Source: Aliirhizobium wenxiniae (lineage in GTDB: Bacteria; Pseudomonadota; Alphaproteobacteria; Rhizobiales; Rhizobiaceae). Taken from it: a DNA stretch of 64,000 bases. The stretch is from assembly GCF_019511445.1 (NCBI RefSeq), contig NZ_JAEUAN010000005.1:62001-126000 (forward strand), written 5' to 3'. Numbering within the stretch: position 1 is the stretch's first letter; every line of letters starts with the position of its first letter. Of the stretch, positions 1-9,547 are shown in pieces. The notes under the pieces are model-generated. The model had not been told where the DNA came from. It searched no databases and saw only the letters and a list, made by a program, of their open reading frames with translations. A program made the translations under genes and the position numbers.

Positions 1-8
1 CATTCTGT

Positions 9-45
9 TGTAATTGGCATGTGTAATTAACATGGCGCAATTACA
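9..45. repeat. Long imperfect inverted repeat at left edge
   Basis: The arms TGTAATTG and CAATTACA enclose a 21-base AT-rich centre that itself holds two CATG tetramers. It lies about 145 bases upstream of the methyltransferase start at 189. It could be an operator or the foot of a hairpin. The upstream gene is outside the window, so the role is not decided. Confidence 0.35.
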
Positions 46-188
46 GGATCGCGCCCTGTGCTACCAATTCATTTCTTTGAACCTTGCATTGAGACAGTTT
101 ATTCATCCTGCCACTATGGCGCGAAACGGCCGTGCAACCTGACCACGACGAGAGGGCTGCATGGTTCAAGAAAACCCAGGGGACATAG

Positions 189-1067
189 ATGAATTTGGAA
201 GACGAACCCGCGCATCGCGGCAACTATGCGCTTCAACTGCTTGCCAAGGCAGGAATAGACAAGAACGACAGGTTGCTCGCAGCTTTCGCGCGCGTGGCCC
301 GCGAAGACTATGTTGGTCCCCCGCCCTGGATCTTCGATGATGTCTATAGCGATGGATACCGTTCCGTCGCCTCGACCGATCCTATCGTGCTCTATCAGGA
401 TGTTCTCGTTGGCCTCGATACGGAGAAGGGCATCAATAACGGCTCTCCCTCCCTGCATGCGGGAGCATTTCATGCTTTCAATATCCGCGAAGGCGAGACG
501 GTCGTGCATATGGGCGCCGGTGCCGGCTACTATACGGCGATCATGGCCGAACTGGTCGGCCCGTCAGGTCGCGTGATCGGCGTGGAATACGATGCTGCGC
601 TGGCGCAAAGGGCGAGAGCCAATCTTGCCGCATACGACAATGTCGAGATCGTCCAGGGCGACGCATCGGACTGGCCCAGGGAGGACGCCGATGTCATCTA
701 TGCCAACTTTGCCCTCGACCATCCGCCGGAAGCATGGATCGAAAAACTGGCGCCCTATGGCCGTCTGATCTTGCCCCTCGGCATTCCGGCAGTCCAGAAC
801 AGCAGCCGCTCCGGTTTTACCCGGAATGCGGCCTATCTGATGATCGACCGTCAGGCCCGGGGTTTTGGTGCGCGGTTTATCCAGATTGTGTCGTTCATCT
901 GGGGTGAAAGCGGCAAGCCGGTGCCTGAAGGGCGACATGCCGGGCTGGAGGCCGCATTCCGTGCCCGTGGCCTGCGCAAGGTGAAGAGCCTGCGTTGGAA
1001 GACCCCGCCGAAAGGTGAAGAGTGGTATGGCGAGAAGGATTGGGGCCTGTCCTTTGATGAGCCCTGA
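189..1067 (+). CDS. PCMT-like SAM-dependent methyltransferase
   Basis: A 292-residue class I methyltransferase of the protein-L-isoaspartate O-methyltransferase type. The glycine-rich SAM-binding motif I, VVHMGAGAGYYTAI, is at about residues 105-118. It is preceded by an NNGSPSLHA segment (83-91) that resembles the substrate/SAM loop of PCMT-like proteins. An acidic strand end, GVEYDAA, follows at the usual spacing. The C-terminal third lacks a clear match to canonical Pcm, and the protein is longer than Pcm (about 210 residues). It is therefore better named a PCMT-domain methyltransferase of unknown substrate than a repair enzyme. It stands alone on the plus strand, with a 10-bp inverted repeat downstream. 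The ATG at 189 precedes all conserved parts. Confidence 0.75.
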   Translation: MNLEDEPAHRGNYALQLLAKAGIDKNDRLLAAFARVAREDYVGPPPWIFDDVYSDGYRSVASTDPIVLYQDVLVGLDTEKGINNGSPSLHAGAFHAFNIREGETVVHMGAGAGYYTAIMAELVGPSGRVIGVEYDAALAQRARANLAAYDNVEIVQGDASDWPREDADVIYANFALDHPPEAWIEKLAPYGRLILPLGIPAVQNSSRSGFTRNAAYLMIDRQARGFGARFIQIVSFIWGESGKPVPEGRHAGLEAAFRARGLRKVKSLRWKTPPKGEEWYGEKDWGLSFDEP

Positions 1068-1128
1068 CTGGCCGTCATTTTTCCACGCACTAAGAATCAT
1101 CGTCTCGAACTCGGTTTCATCTCTCCAT

Positions 1129-1153
1129 TTTCCGGAGAGATGATCTCCGGAAA
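1129..1153. repeat. Perfect 10-bp inverted repeat
   Basis: TTTCCGGAGA and TCTCCGGAAA are separated by the loop GATGA, 62 bases after the methyltransferase stop and about 100 bases before the next start. There is no T-run after it, so it is a weak fit to an intrinsic terminator. It may be an RNA stem or an operator for the downstream flavin-type protein. Confidence 0.4.
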
Positions 1154-1251
1154 TACCCGATTACGGCGATGAATGAAAAACGGCATAGTCCTCCCAACGA
1201 GCCGGCCGGGATCTTCTACGATCACCAGCTCGAGTTTGAAGGGAGAACGCC

Positions 1252-1878
1252 ATGTCCTACGGATTTCTGGATATCGCCTCAACGCCAAGCGTGCGGTCAG
1301 CACAGGCCGAAATGGGTGTCGATCAGTTCTGGTCCGATTTTTCCGGCGATCGCACGATGGATCGGTTCACCGAAGGCGAAAAGGCCTTCATCGCCGAGCG
1401 CGACAGCTTTTACATGGCCTCGGTTTCCGAAACCGGCTGGCCCTATATCCAGCATCGCGGCGGGCCTGCAGGCTTTCTGAAAGTCGTCGACGACCGGACG
1501 CTCGCTTTTGCCGATTACCGCGGCAATCGCCAGTATATTTCGACCGGCAATCTGGCCGCCAGCGACAAGGCCTGCCTCTTCCTGATGGATTACCCGCGCC
1601 GCGCCCGGCTGAAGATCTATGCCCATGTCGAAAAGCTGGCGCTGGACGAGGATCCGGCGATCACCGCACTCGTTACCGATGCCGGTTATCGGGGCCGGGC
1701 CGAGCGCATCTTCAAGGTGCGGCTGGAAGCCTTCGACTGGAACTGCCCGCAGCATATCACCCCGCGCTTCACCGAACGGGAGATCGCCGCCGCGATGCGC
1801 CCGATGCAGGAGCGCCTTGCCCAGCTTGAAAAGGAAAATGCGGAATTGAGGGCCAAGGCAGGCACAGGGGCAATCTAG
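1252..1878 (+). CDS. Pyridoxamine 5'-phosphate oxidase family protein
   Basis: A 208-residue FMN-binding split-barrel protein. The segment FYMASVSETGWPYIQHRGGP (about residues 52-71) and the later FADYRGNRQYISTGNL stretch match the pyridoxamine-phosphate-oxidase-like fold, in which flavin phosphate is held by basic and serine/threonine residues. The final 30 residues (MRPMQERLAQLEKENAELRA) form a predicted leucine-type coiled coil, which suggests dimerisation. It is not the biosynthetic PdxH, whose signature is absent. The substrate is unknown. The start ATG at 1252 follows a good ribosome site (GGGAGAACGCC). Its stop overlaps by 4 bases the stop of the convergent LysR gene. Confidence 0.8.
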   Translation: MSYGFLDIASTPSVRSAQAEMGVDQFWSDFSGDRTMDRFTEGEKAFIAERDSFYMASVSETGWPYIQHRGGPAGFLKVVDDRTLAFADYRGNRQYISTGNLAASDKACLFLMDYPRRARLKIYAHVEKLALDEDPAITALVTDAGYRGRAERIFKVRLEAFDWNCPQHITPRFTEREIAAAMRPMQERLAQLEKENAELRAKAGTGAI

Positions 1879-2783
1879 GTCCCGATCGGGAAGACCGCGC
1901 GCAACCTCGGAACCGCGAAATCGAGAAAGCTGCGCATCTTGATCGGCATCTGGCCCCGCGAGGCATGGATCAACTGCACCGGCACGGGGTCGATTTCGTA
2001 GTCTTCGAGGATGATCTTGAGATCACCGGTCTTTACCGCGTCGGCGACCTGGTAGTGGAACAGACGGATGACGCCGGCATCACGGGTCGCCGCCCGCAAT
2101 GCCGCCTCGACCGTGGTGACTGAAAGGCGAGGGGGCGGAGAGAGCGTCAGGAGGGAGCGATCTCCCGGATCGCGAAACTGCCAGGCGGATTGCGACAGAG
2201 GCGTCTCGATGGTGATTGCTGGGAAACGCGAAAGCTCCTGCGGGCTTTGCGGCATGCCCTGCGCCTCGATCAGCCGGGGGCTGGCACAGACGACCATCCG
2301 GACCGATCCGACAGCGGTCGCGATCATCGAACTGTCCGGCAAATGGCCGATCCGCACGGCCATGTCGATATGCTCTTCGACCAGCTGCAGGTTCCGGTCC
2401 TGCAGAAGCAGGCGGATGTCGATCTGCGGGAAACGGGCAAGGAAGTCGGTGACGACCGGCAGAACATGCAACTGGCCGAACTGGATCGGCGCGGTGACCA
2501 CCAGCCGGCCTTTCGGCACGGTGAACTCGCCTGCAGCCTCCCGCTCGGCTTCCTCGACCTGCTCGATGATGCGCCGGGCAGCCGCAAGGTAACCGATGCC
2601 GGCGTCGGTGAGATCGATCCTGCGGGTGCTGCGAACCAGAAGCTTGGCCCCGAGAGCTGCTTCGAGATCGGAGATTTTGCGCGAAAGCGTGGTGACCGGG
2701 ATGTTGAGCGCCCTCGCGGCAGCAGAAAGGCTGCCGGTGTCGGCAACCTCGATCAGCATCGACATGGCTTCTATGCGGTCCAT
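1875..2783 (-). CDS. LysR-family transcriptional regulator
   Basis: A 302-residue LTTR. The N-terminal winged helix-turn-helix occupies about residues 1-60, with the typical ADTGSLSAAARALNIPVTTL recognition segment. A periplasmic-binding-like effector domain follows (about 90-295). Sequence of the domain (KGRLVVTAPIQFGQLHVLP) places it in the large group that controls oxidoreductase and hydrolase genes. The start at 2783 was chosen over the longer in-frame start at 2870 because GGGGAGACG sits directly before it and homologues begin at MDRIEAM. It is divergent from the alpha/beta hydrolase at 2888 across 104 bases, so it probably regulates that gene and itself. Confidence 0.88.
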   Translation of the reverse strand: MDRIEAMSMLIEVADTGSLSAAARALNIPVTTLSRKISDLEAALGAKLLVRSTRRIDLTDAGIGYLAAARRIIEQVEEAEREAAGEFTVPKGRLVVTAPIQFGQLHVLPVVTDFLARFPQIDIRLLLQDRNLQLVEEHIDMAVRIGHLPDSSMIATAVGSVRMVVCASPRLIEAQGMPQSPQELSRFPAITIETPLSQSAWQFRDPGDRSLLTLSPPPRLSVTTVEAALRAATRDAGVIRLFHYQVADAVKTGDLKIILEDYEIDPVPVQLIHASRGQMPIKMRSFLDFAVPRLRAVFPIGT

Positions 2784-2845
2784 CGTCTCCCCGTTCGCCG
2801 GCCTTTGCCGGGCATTCATGTCGCTGACCGAGAATCTGGCCAGCG

Positions 2846-2858
2846 TCGAAAGTTTCGA
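2846..2858. promoter_or_regulatory. Candidate LysR operator palindrome
   Basis: The 13-base palindrome TCGAAAGTTTCGA lies in the 104-base divergent intergenic region between the LysR gene and the hydrolase gene. This is the usual position for an LTTR binding site. The palindrome is seen directly; its use by this regulator is inferred. Confidence 0.35.
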
Positions 2859-2887
2859 TTGTAATGTCAACCACTTGGAGAATGGAA

Positions 2888-3787
2888 ATGACTGAAGTGA
2901 AGAACGCCCGCCGTCAGCCGGTCACGGTGCATTATCGCACCGCCACCGTCGAGGGCTTGAAGATATTCTATCGCGAAGCCGGCCCCGCCGATGGACCAGT
3001 GGTCCTTCTGCTTCATGGCTTCCCGACATCCTCGCATATGTTCCGCAACCTGATCCCGTTGCTCGCCGATCGCTACCGCGTCATTGCGCCGGACTATCCG
3101 GGTTTTGGTTATAGTGATGCGCCGGATCACAAGACATTCACCTACAGCTTCGCCCATTATGCCGACATGGTCGATGATCTGCTCGGCCAGCTGGGCGCCA
3201 GAAGCTACGCCCTCTATGTAATGGATTACGGCGCACCGGTCGGTTATCGGCTGGCGCTCAAGCATCCCGAGCGGGTAACCGGCCTGATTGTGCAGAACGG
3301 CAACGCCTATGAAGAAGGGCTGAAGGAATTCTGGGATCCGATCAAGGCCTATTGGGCAAGTGGTTCGCAGAAGGATCGCGACGCGCAGGCCACCATGGTG
3401 ACGCTGGAGGCGACCAAGTTCCAGTACACGGACGGTGTGAAGGACATATCCCGCATCAGCCCGGACAATTGGGCGCACGACCAGCCGCTTCTGGATCGTC
3501 CAGGCAATAACGAAATCCAGTTCGACCTGTTTTACGACTATCGCACCAATGTGGCGCTCTATCCCGAAATCCAGGCCTTCTTCCGCGACCGCCAGCCACC
3601 GACGCTGATCGTCTGGGGCAAGAACGACAAGATCTTTCCGGCAGAGGGAGCACATCCCTATTTGCGAGATATTCCCGATGCCGAACTGCATCTCCTCGAC
3701 ACCGGGCATTTTGCACTGGAAGACAAGCTGGACGAGATCGCGCCGCTGATGAACGATTTTCTCGACCGGGCCTTGCTGAACCGGTAG
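2888..3787 (+). CDS. Alpha/beta hydrolase, epoxide hydrolase-like
   Basis: A 299-residue alpha/beta hydrolase. The HGFP oxyanion motif is at 43-46. The nucleophile elbow VMDYGAPVG puts Asp113, not Ser, at the catalytic position, which is typical of epoxide hydrolases and haloalkane dehalogenases. The late WGKNDKIFP and DTGHFALED segments supply the acid and the histidine. HGXP and the downstream residues favour the epoxide-hydrolase-like subgroup; the true substrate is unknown. The start at 2888 was chosen because GGAG lies 7 bases upstream; in-frame ATGs at 2864 and 2882 are less well placed. It is divergent from and probably controlled by the LysR gene. Confidence 0.85.
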   Translation: MTEVKNARRQPVTVHYRTATVEGLKIFYREAGPADGPVVLLLHGFPTSSHMFRNLIPLLADRYRVIAPDYPGFGYSDAPDHKTFTYSFAHYADMVDDLLGQLGARSYALYVMDYGAPVGYRLALKHPERVTGLIVQNGNAYEEGLKEFWDPIKAYWASGSQKDRDAQATMVTLEATKFQYTDGVKDISRISPDNWAHDQPLLDRPGNNEIQFDLFYDYRTNVALYPEIQAFFRDRQPPTLIVWGKNDKIFPAEGAHPYLRDIPDAELHLLDTGHFALEDKLDEIAPLMNDFLDRALLNR

Positions 3788-3944
3788 GCCTCTGTTTTCG
3801 GGTGGCGTGTATTGCGCCGCCCGAAGAATGTTCCGGTTGGTGCGACGATACGATAGCATCCTGAAGGAGCGCCGGCCGCAAAAAAAAGCATTGCGGAAAT
3901 GAGGATTGGTCTGGATGAAACTTGGCGATCCAATTTTTGATGTC

Positions 3945-3975
3945 ACAAATCCCAACAAGCTTTGTTAGGATTTGT
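3945..3975. promoter_or_regulatory. Palindromic operator candidate upstream of parD
   Basis: Two 14-base arms (ACAAATCCCAACAA and TTGTTAGGATTTGT) with one mismatch flank the loop GCT, 22 bases before the parD start. ParD proteins autorepress through palindromes at this position, so an operator is likely. There is no following T-run that would suggest a terminator. Confidence 0.5.
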
Positions 3976-3997
3976 AGCTTGTGGTAAGCTGCTTCCC

Positions 3998-4273
3998 ATG
4001 AAAGCAACGTCCATGCGCACACTCACTGTTTCGTTGACGCTTAAACAGGCCGAACGGATGAAGGATGCTGTTGATAGCGGCGACTACGCCTCCAACAGTG
4101 AAATCGTTCGTGATGCCCTGCGCCTTTGGGAGCAGCGCGAAGAGGTCAGGGCGATTGAGCTTGAATATCTCCGGCGCGCCTATGCTGACGGCAAAGCAAG
4201 CGGTGAGGGGGAGAGCGTCGACCGGCACGAATTTCTTCAAGGCTTGAAGCAGGGACGCTCCTCACGTGCCTGA
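3998..4273 (+). CDS. parD: ParD-family antitoxin
   Basis: A 91-residue type II antitoxin. The N-terminal half (TLTVSLTLKQAERMKDAV, then SNSEIVRDALRLWEQRE) is the ribbon-helix-helix DNA-binding and dimerisation region of ParD. The charged C-terminal half, ending in HEFLQGLKQG, is the toxin-neutralising tail. The start is placed at 3998; an internal ATG at 4013 is the alternative. The end overlaps by 8 bases the GTG start of the parE-like gene, the standard translationally coupled arrangement. A palindrome at 3945-3975 is the probable autoregulatory operator. The antitoxin itself looks complete even though its partner is broken. Confidence 0.85.
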   Translation: MKATSMRTLTVSLTLKQAERMKDAVDSGDYASNSEIVRDALRLWEQREEVRAIELEYLRRAYADGKASGEGESVDRHEFLQGLKQGRSSRA

Positions 4274-4567
4274 CTATCGCCTGACCCGCGCGCGCAAAAC
4301 GACCTGCGGGAAATCTGGCGAACCATTGCCGCGGACAACGAACCGGCCGCGGACGGCTTTATTGATCGGCTCTTCGACAAATTCGATCTTGCCGCCCTGC
4401 ATCCCGAAATGGGTGTCGCCCGTCCGGATATCGCCGAACGGGCGCGGTTGCTCATCGAGGGGCGCTACATCGCTATCTATGAGCCAGCGCCCTATGGAAT
4501 TCTCGTCATTGCCGTCGTGCACGGCATGCGGGATACATCGCACTGGATGTCCGATGATCCTGCGTGA
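4266..4567 (+). pseudogene. parE: ParE-family toxin, frameshifted
   Basis: From GTG at 4266 the reading starts PDYRLTRAR and then leaves the ParE frame. From 4298 another frame resumes with NDLREIWRTIAADNEPAA and continues through RYIAIYEPAPYGILVIAVVH to a TGA at 4565-4567, a typical ParE body and C-terminus. The two parts fit together if the run AAAA at 4296-4299 were AAAAA; the restored protein would be 100 residues, the normal ParE length. So the toxin is either inactivated by a 1-base deletion or misread at a homopolymer. Family function: ParE toxins poison DNA gyrase. The neutralising parD is intact. Confidence 0.82.
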
Positions 4568-4582
4568 CGTGATGTCGTCCGC

Positions 4583-6202
4583 TCACTCCGCCGCGATCCG
4601 ACCCGCCAGTTCCCGGTTCTTCATCAGCTTGTAGATGACCGAGTCCATCAGGGCCTGGAACGAGGCATCGATGATGTTTTCCGACACACCGACCGTCCAC
4701 CAGCGAACACCGCTTCCATCGGTGGATTCGATCAACACGCGAGTGATGGCCTCGGTGCCGCCGTTGAGGATACGTACCTTGAAGTCCGCAAGAACCAGAT
4801 CATCGATCTCGTTCTGGTATTTCCCAAAGTCTTTTCTGAGCGCCAGATCGAGCGCGTTGACCGGGCCGTCGCCCTCCGCCACCGACATATGGTTTTCGCC
4901 GTCGATGACGATCTTCACCACCGCCTCAGACACGATCTTGATGCGTCCTAGACTGTCGAAACGACGCTCGACCATCACGCGAAAACCGTCGATCGAAAAG
5001 AATTCCGGGATTGTGCCGAGCGTACGGCGGGCAAGCAGTTCGAAACTCGCATCGGCCCCTTCATAGGCATAGCCCGAGGCTTCGCGTTCCTTGACGATAG
5101 AGATCAGGTGATCGAGCTTCGGATCGTCTTTGGCGACTTCTATGCCGCGGCGCTTCAGCGCGTTGATGAAGTTCGACTTGCCGCCCTGGTCAGACACCAT
5201 GACCTTGCGCAGGTTGCCGACGCTGTCCGGCGTCACATGCTCGTAGGTGCGCGGGTCCTTGAGCAGCGCCGAGGCGTGGATGCCGGCCTTAGTGGCGAAG
5301 GCGGATGCTCCAACGTAAGGCGCCTGATGATTGGGCGAGCGGTTGAGAAGCTCGTCGAAGGAATGCGAAAGACGCGTCAGCCCCGACAGCCGCTCCGGGT
5401 CGATCGAAGTCTCGAAGCGGGAGGCATAGGCCTCCTTCAGACAGAGCGTGGCGATCAGCGTGATCAGATTGGCATTGCCGCAGCGCTCACCGATGCCGTT
5501 GAGCGTACCCTGCACCTGCCGACAGCCCGCCTCGATGGCGGCAAGCGAATTGGCGACCGCCTGCCCGGTGTCGTCATGGGCATGGATGCCGAGATTTTCG
5601 CCGGGAATCCCGGCCGCGATGACGGCGGAGACGATCTCGCGCACCTCGTTCGGCTGCGTGCCGCCATTGGTGTCGCAAAGCACGATCCACCGCGCTCCGG
5701 CCTCATGGGCGGTGCGGGCGCAGGCCAGCGCGTATTCCGGATTGGCCTTGTAGCCGTCGAAAAAGTGCTCGCAATCGACCAGCGGCTCCTTGCCCTGAGC
5801 CTTGGCCGCTTCGACGCTCTCGCGGATGGAGACGAGGTTTTCCTCGTTTGTGCAGCCGAGTGCGACCTTGACGTGATAGTCCCAGCTCTTGGCGACGAAA
5901 CAGACGGCATCGCTCTTGGCCTGCAGCAGTGTCGCAAGGCCCGGATCGTTGGAAGCGGAAATGCCGGCGCGCTTGGTCATGCCGAAGGCGACGAATTTTG
6001 CTGTCAACGTGCGCTTTTCGGTGAAAAAGGCCGTGTCGGTCGGATTGGCGCCGGGATACCCGCCCTCGACATAATCGAAGCCGAATTCATCCAGCATCGC
6101 CGAAATCGCGATCTTGTCCTCGACGGAGAAATCGACGCCGGGCGTCTGTTGCCCGTCACGAAGGGTGGTGTCGAAGAGATATATGCGGTCTCGGGTCGTC
6201 AT
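4583..6202 (-). CDS. cimA: (R)-citramalate synthase
   Basis: A 539-residue enzyme of the alpha-isopropylmalate/homocitrate synthase family. The N-terminal TIM barrel opens with LFDTTLRDGQQTPGVDFS, and the metal-binding HAHDDTG motif is present, with ERCGNANL after it. The C-terminal 130 residues form a LeuA-type regulatory domain. Length and the GVDFS variant of the opening motif fit CimA, which condenses pyruvate with acetyl-CoA on the threonine-independent route to isoleucine, rather than LeuA. Start at 6202 follows GGGAGGAGCATCC. It stands alone; the intergenic repeat 6246-6420 lies just upstream. Confidence 0.9.
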   Translation of the reverse strand: MTTRDRIYLFDTTLRDGQQTPGVDFSVEDKIAISAMLDEFGFDYVEGGYPGANPTDTAFFTEKRTLTAKFVAFGMTKRAGISASNDPGLATLLQAKSDAVCFVAKSWDYHVKVALGCTNEENLVSIRESVEAAKAQGKEPLVDCEHFFDGYKANPEYALACARTAHEAGARWIVLCDTNGGTQPNEVREIVSAVIAAGIPGENLGIHAHDDTGQAVANSLAAIEAGCRQVQGTLNGIGERCGNANLITLIATLCLKEAYASRFETSIDPERLSGLTRLSHSFDELLNRSPNHQAPYVGASAFATKAGIHASALLKDPRTYEHVTPDSVGNLRKVMVSDQGGKSNFINALKRRGIEVAKDDPKLDHLISIVKEREASGYAYEGADASFELLARRTLGTIPEFFSIDGFRVMVERRFDSLGRIKIVSEAVVKIVIDGENHMSVAEGDGPVNALDLALRKDFGKYQNEIDDLVLADFKVRILNGGTEAITRVLIESTDGSGVRWWTVGVSENIIDASFQALMDSVIYKLMKNRELAGRIAAE

Positions 6203-6245
6203 GGATGCTCCTCCCAGAGCGGTATGGTTATGATGGCGGCGGCGT

Positions 6246-6420
6246 TACCCCCCTCTGGTCTGCCGACCATCTCCCCCACAAGGGGGGAGATCACAAGTGG
6301 CAGGACCTCTGCTCCCGAAAAACGACAGCCTCCAGCTGAAACATCAGTTGGGAGTTGGGAGCGCGCGCCCAGCTGATCTCCCCCCTTGTGGGGGAGATGC
6401 CCGGTAGGGCAGAGGGGGGT
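6246..6420. repeat. Rhizobial intergenic palindromic repeat pair (RIME-like)
   Basis: Two copies of a GC-rich element of about 47 bases lie in inverted orientation (about 6247-6294 and 6373-6418). Each contains a strong hairpin ATCTCCCCC-acaa-GGGGGGAGAT and a flanking CCCCCCTCTG box. The same element pair recurs at 9284-9524. Such mosaic palindromes are dispersed in rhizobial genomes. The name RIME-like rests on type and host, not on an alignment. Confidence 0.75.
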
Positions 6421-6439
6421 AAAAGCTGGGTGCATTGCC

Positions 6440-7883
<1,444 letters not shown>

Positions 7884-7887
<4 letters not shown>

Positions 7888-8393
7888 GCATCATCCTCCT
7901 TGGTGGTTCCGCCTGAGGCGGGAACCGGTTGCCATGTGTCCGTGTCGTGGTCGGGATGCTGGTTGGAGACGATATCGGCAAGGAAGGGGGCTTCCGCGAT
8001 ATCGTCCATCGTATGATGCGCCGGCAGTGCGCCGAGGTGATCGACGAACGGCACCTTCGCCTCGACACCGTACTGGATCGAGGGCGGCAGGGCCGAAGGA
8101 TCGTCCAGCGCACCGGCAGACACGGCAATGCCGTCGGCGGCCTCATAGGTCAGCGGGGTGCCGCAATTGCCGCAGAAACCGCGAACGACATGGTTCGATG
8201 AAGGAAACTGTTTCGGCGCTCCGCGTGTCCAGCGAAAGCTTGCGCCGCGTGTCGAGATCAACGGTGCATAATAGGCGCCGAACGCCTTCTGGCACATGCG
8301 ACAGTGACAGATCGACGACTGGCTCGGCTTGCCTTCGATGACGAAACGAACCGCACCGCACTGGCAGCCGCCGGTATGGAAATGATGGGTCAA
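7884..8393 (-). CDS. GFA-family zinc protein (copy 2), TTG start
   Basis: A 169-residue GFA/CENP-V protein with the full cysteine pattern (GGCQCG near residues 8-13, CHCRMCQK at about 29-36, CGNCGTP at about 73-79). The start is set at TTG 8393: it overlaps the stop of the upstream paralogue (TTGA), GGAG lies 7 bases before it, and the reading THHFHTGGCQCG lines up with the start of copy 3. A longer in-frame start, also TTG, exists at 8423. The TTG may lower translation relative to the other copies. Likely arose by tandem duplication. Confidence 0.82.
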
Positions 8394-8887
8394 ATCCAGA
8401 ACTCCGATCCGGCTTTCGGCCAATGTTGCGTATCGTGGTCGGGATGCTGCCGGCTGCTTTTGACAATCCCGGCAGCCTGCTGCGGCGTCGTATCCATGCC
8501 GGGTTCATGGTGGAGCCCGTCGAGCTGACCGAACCACGGCATCTTGCGCTCAAGATTGGTCTGCATCTCCGGCTTGACGCTTTCCGGAGCATCGAGGGAG
8601 CCGAGCGTGATGCTGACATGATCGTGCCCGCTGTCATAGAACAGCGGCGTGCCGCAATCACGACAGAAGCCGCGCCGCACGGTGTCGGAGGACTGGAACC
8701 ATGCAGGCTCGCCGCGGGTCAGCGTGAAATTCTCATGCCTCACGCCGCCGAACGGCATGAAATAATTCCCCGCCGCCTTCTGGCACATGCGGCAATGGCA
8801 GACATGCGGAAAACCGATCTCGCCTTCTGCGCGATAACGGATGGCGCCGCACTGGCAGCCACCGGTATGGATCTGGGTCATCATCAT
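8390..8887 (-). CDS. GFA-family zinc protein (copy 3)
   Basis: A 165-residue GFA/CENP-V protein and the first of three tandem copies in transcription order. GGCQCG, CHCRMCQKAAG and CRDCGTP carry the zinc ligands. The C-terminal part (PEMQTNLERKMPWFGQLDGL, then HPDHDTQHW) matches copies 1 and 2, which share the HPDHDT ending, so the three are clearly paralogues. The ATG at 8887 overlaps the stop of the DUF559 gene (ATGA). Two further ATG codons follow immediately, so the exact start could be up to two codons later. Confidence 0.85.
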   Translation of the reverse strand: MMMTQIHTGGCQCGAIRYRAEGEIGFPHVCHCRMCQKAAGNYFMPFGGVRHENFTLTRGEPAWFQSSDTVRRGFCRDCGTPLFYDSGHDHVSITLGSLDAPESVKPEMQTNLERKMPWFGQLDGLHHEPGMDTTPQQAAGIVKSSRQHPDHDTQHWPKAGSEFWI

Positions 8888-9246
8888 GCCTCCCCGACTG
8901 TCTTCAGGATATGCAGGCAGACATTGTCGATATCCGTCATGACATCGTCATTCCAGAAACGCAAAACCGTCCAGCCGTCCTGTTGCAGGCGCCGGGTTCT
9001 TGCCGCGTCATAAGCGAGGTCGTGATCATTGCCGTGCTGGGAACCATCGACCTCGACGATAAGGTGATGCGTGGGGCAGGCGAAATCCGCAACATATCCG
9101 GCAATCGGCACCTGGCGGCGAAAGCCAAGCCCCATCAGGCGATGGGCGCGAAGGGCGTTCCAGAGTTTCAGTTCGGCATCCGTCAACGCTTTGCGCATGC
9201 GTCTGGCGTTGGTGCGAAGCTTGGGTGAGACCGGGGCATGCGGCAT
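8884..9246 (-). CDS. DUF559-domain (Vsr-like) endonuclease
   Basis: A 120-residue protein with the DUF559 fold, related to the very-short-patch-repair/restriction endonuclease superfamily. LRKALTDAE-type opening, FRRQVPIAGYVADFAC with the metal-binding Asp, LIVEVDGSQH with Glu-Val-Asp, and the final GWTVLRFWNDDV are all present. The start at 9246 (MPHAPVSP) follows GAGGAG; longer in-frame starts run into the intergenic repeat. It is the promoter-proximal gene of the operon DUF559-GFA-GFA-GFA-pip. The family is widespread and mostly uncharacterised. Confidence 0.85.
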   Translation of the reverse strand: MPHAPVSPKLRTNARRMRKALTDAELKLWNALRAHRLMGLGFRRQVPIAGYVADFACPTHHLIVEVDGSQHGNDHDLAYDAARTRRLQQDGWTVLRFWNDDVMTDIDNVCLHILKTVGEA

Positions 9247-9283
9247 GTCATGCTCCTCGTGGTCTGCTGCGGTGTGGAGATCG

Positions 9284-9524
9284 CCCCCCTCTGTCCTGCC
9301 GGACATCTCCCCCACAAGGGGGGAGATTGGAGAGTAGCGAACCCGCCGGCTCAATCCAAGGCTGAGATTGCCGCTTTTTTCTCGCGCAAAGGCGAATACT
9401 TCCCGGCGATCCCTATTTGGCGGGGAGCATGCGGCTTGCTGATCTCCCCCCTTGTGGGGGGCTCGAAGGGCGGGACGAGACCCGTGGCTCGGCCCAGGCA
9501 AGCCGGCAGGGCAGAGGGGGGTAG
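9284..9524. repeat. Rhizobial intergenic palindromic repeat pair, second locus
   Basis: The left arm (about 9284-9330) is nearly the same as the left arm at 6247-6294. The right arm (about 9438-9524) is the inverted partner but is interrupted by about 43 bases between the central GTGGGGGG and the CCGGCAGGGCAGAGGGGGG end. It fills most of the 301-base gap between cysS and the DUF559 gene. With the copy at 6246-6420 it brackets the whole DUF559-GFA-pip operon. Confidence 0.75.
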
Positions 9525-9547
9525 CAACTGCCGCTGCCGTAACCATT

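Noticed and set aside
6246-6420. Considered as insertion sequence ends
   Set aside because: There is no transposase gene and no target-site duplication that I can see; the sequence matches intergenic palindromes instead.
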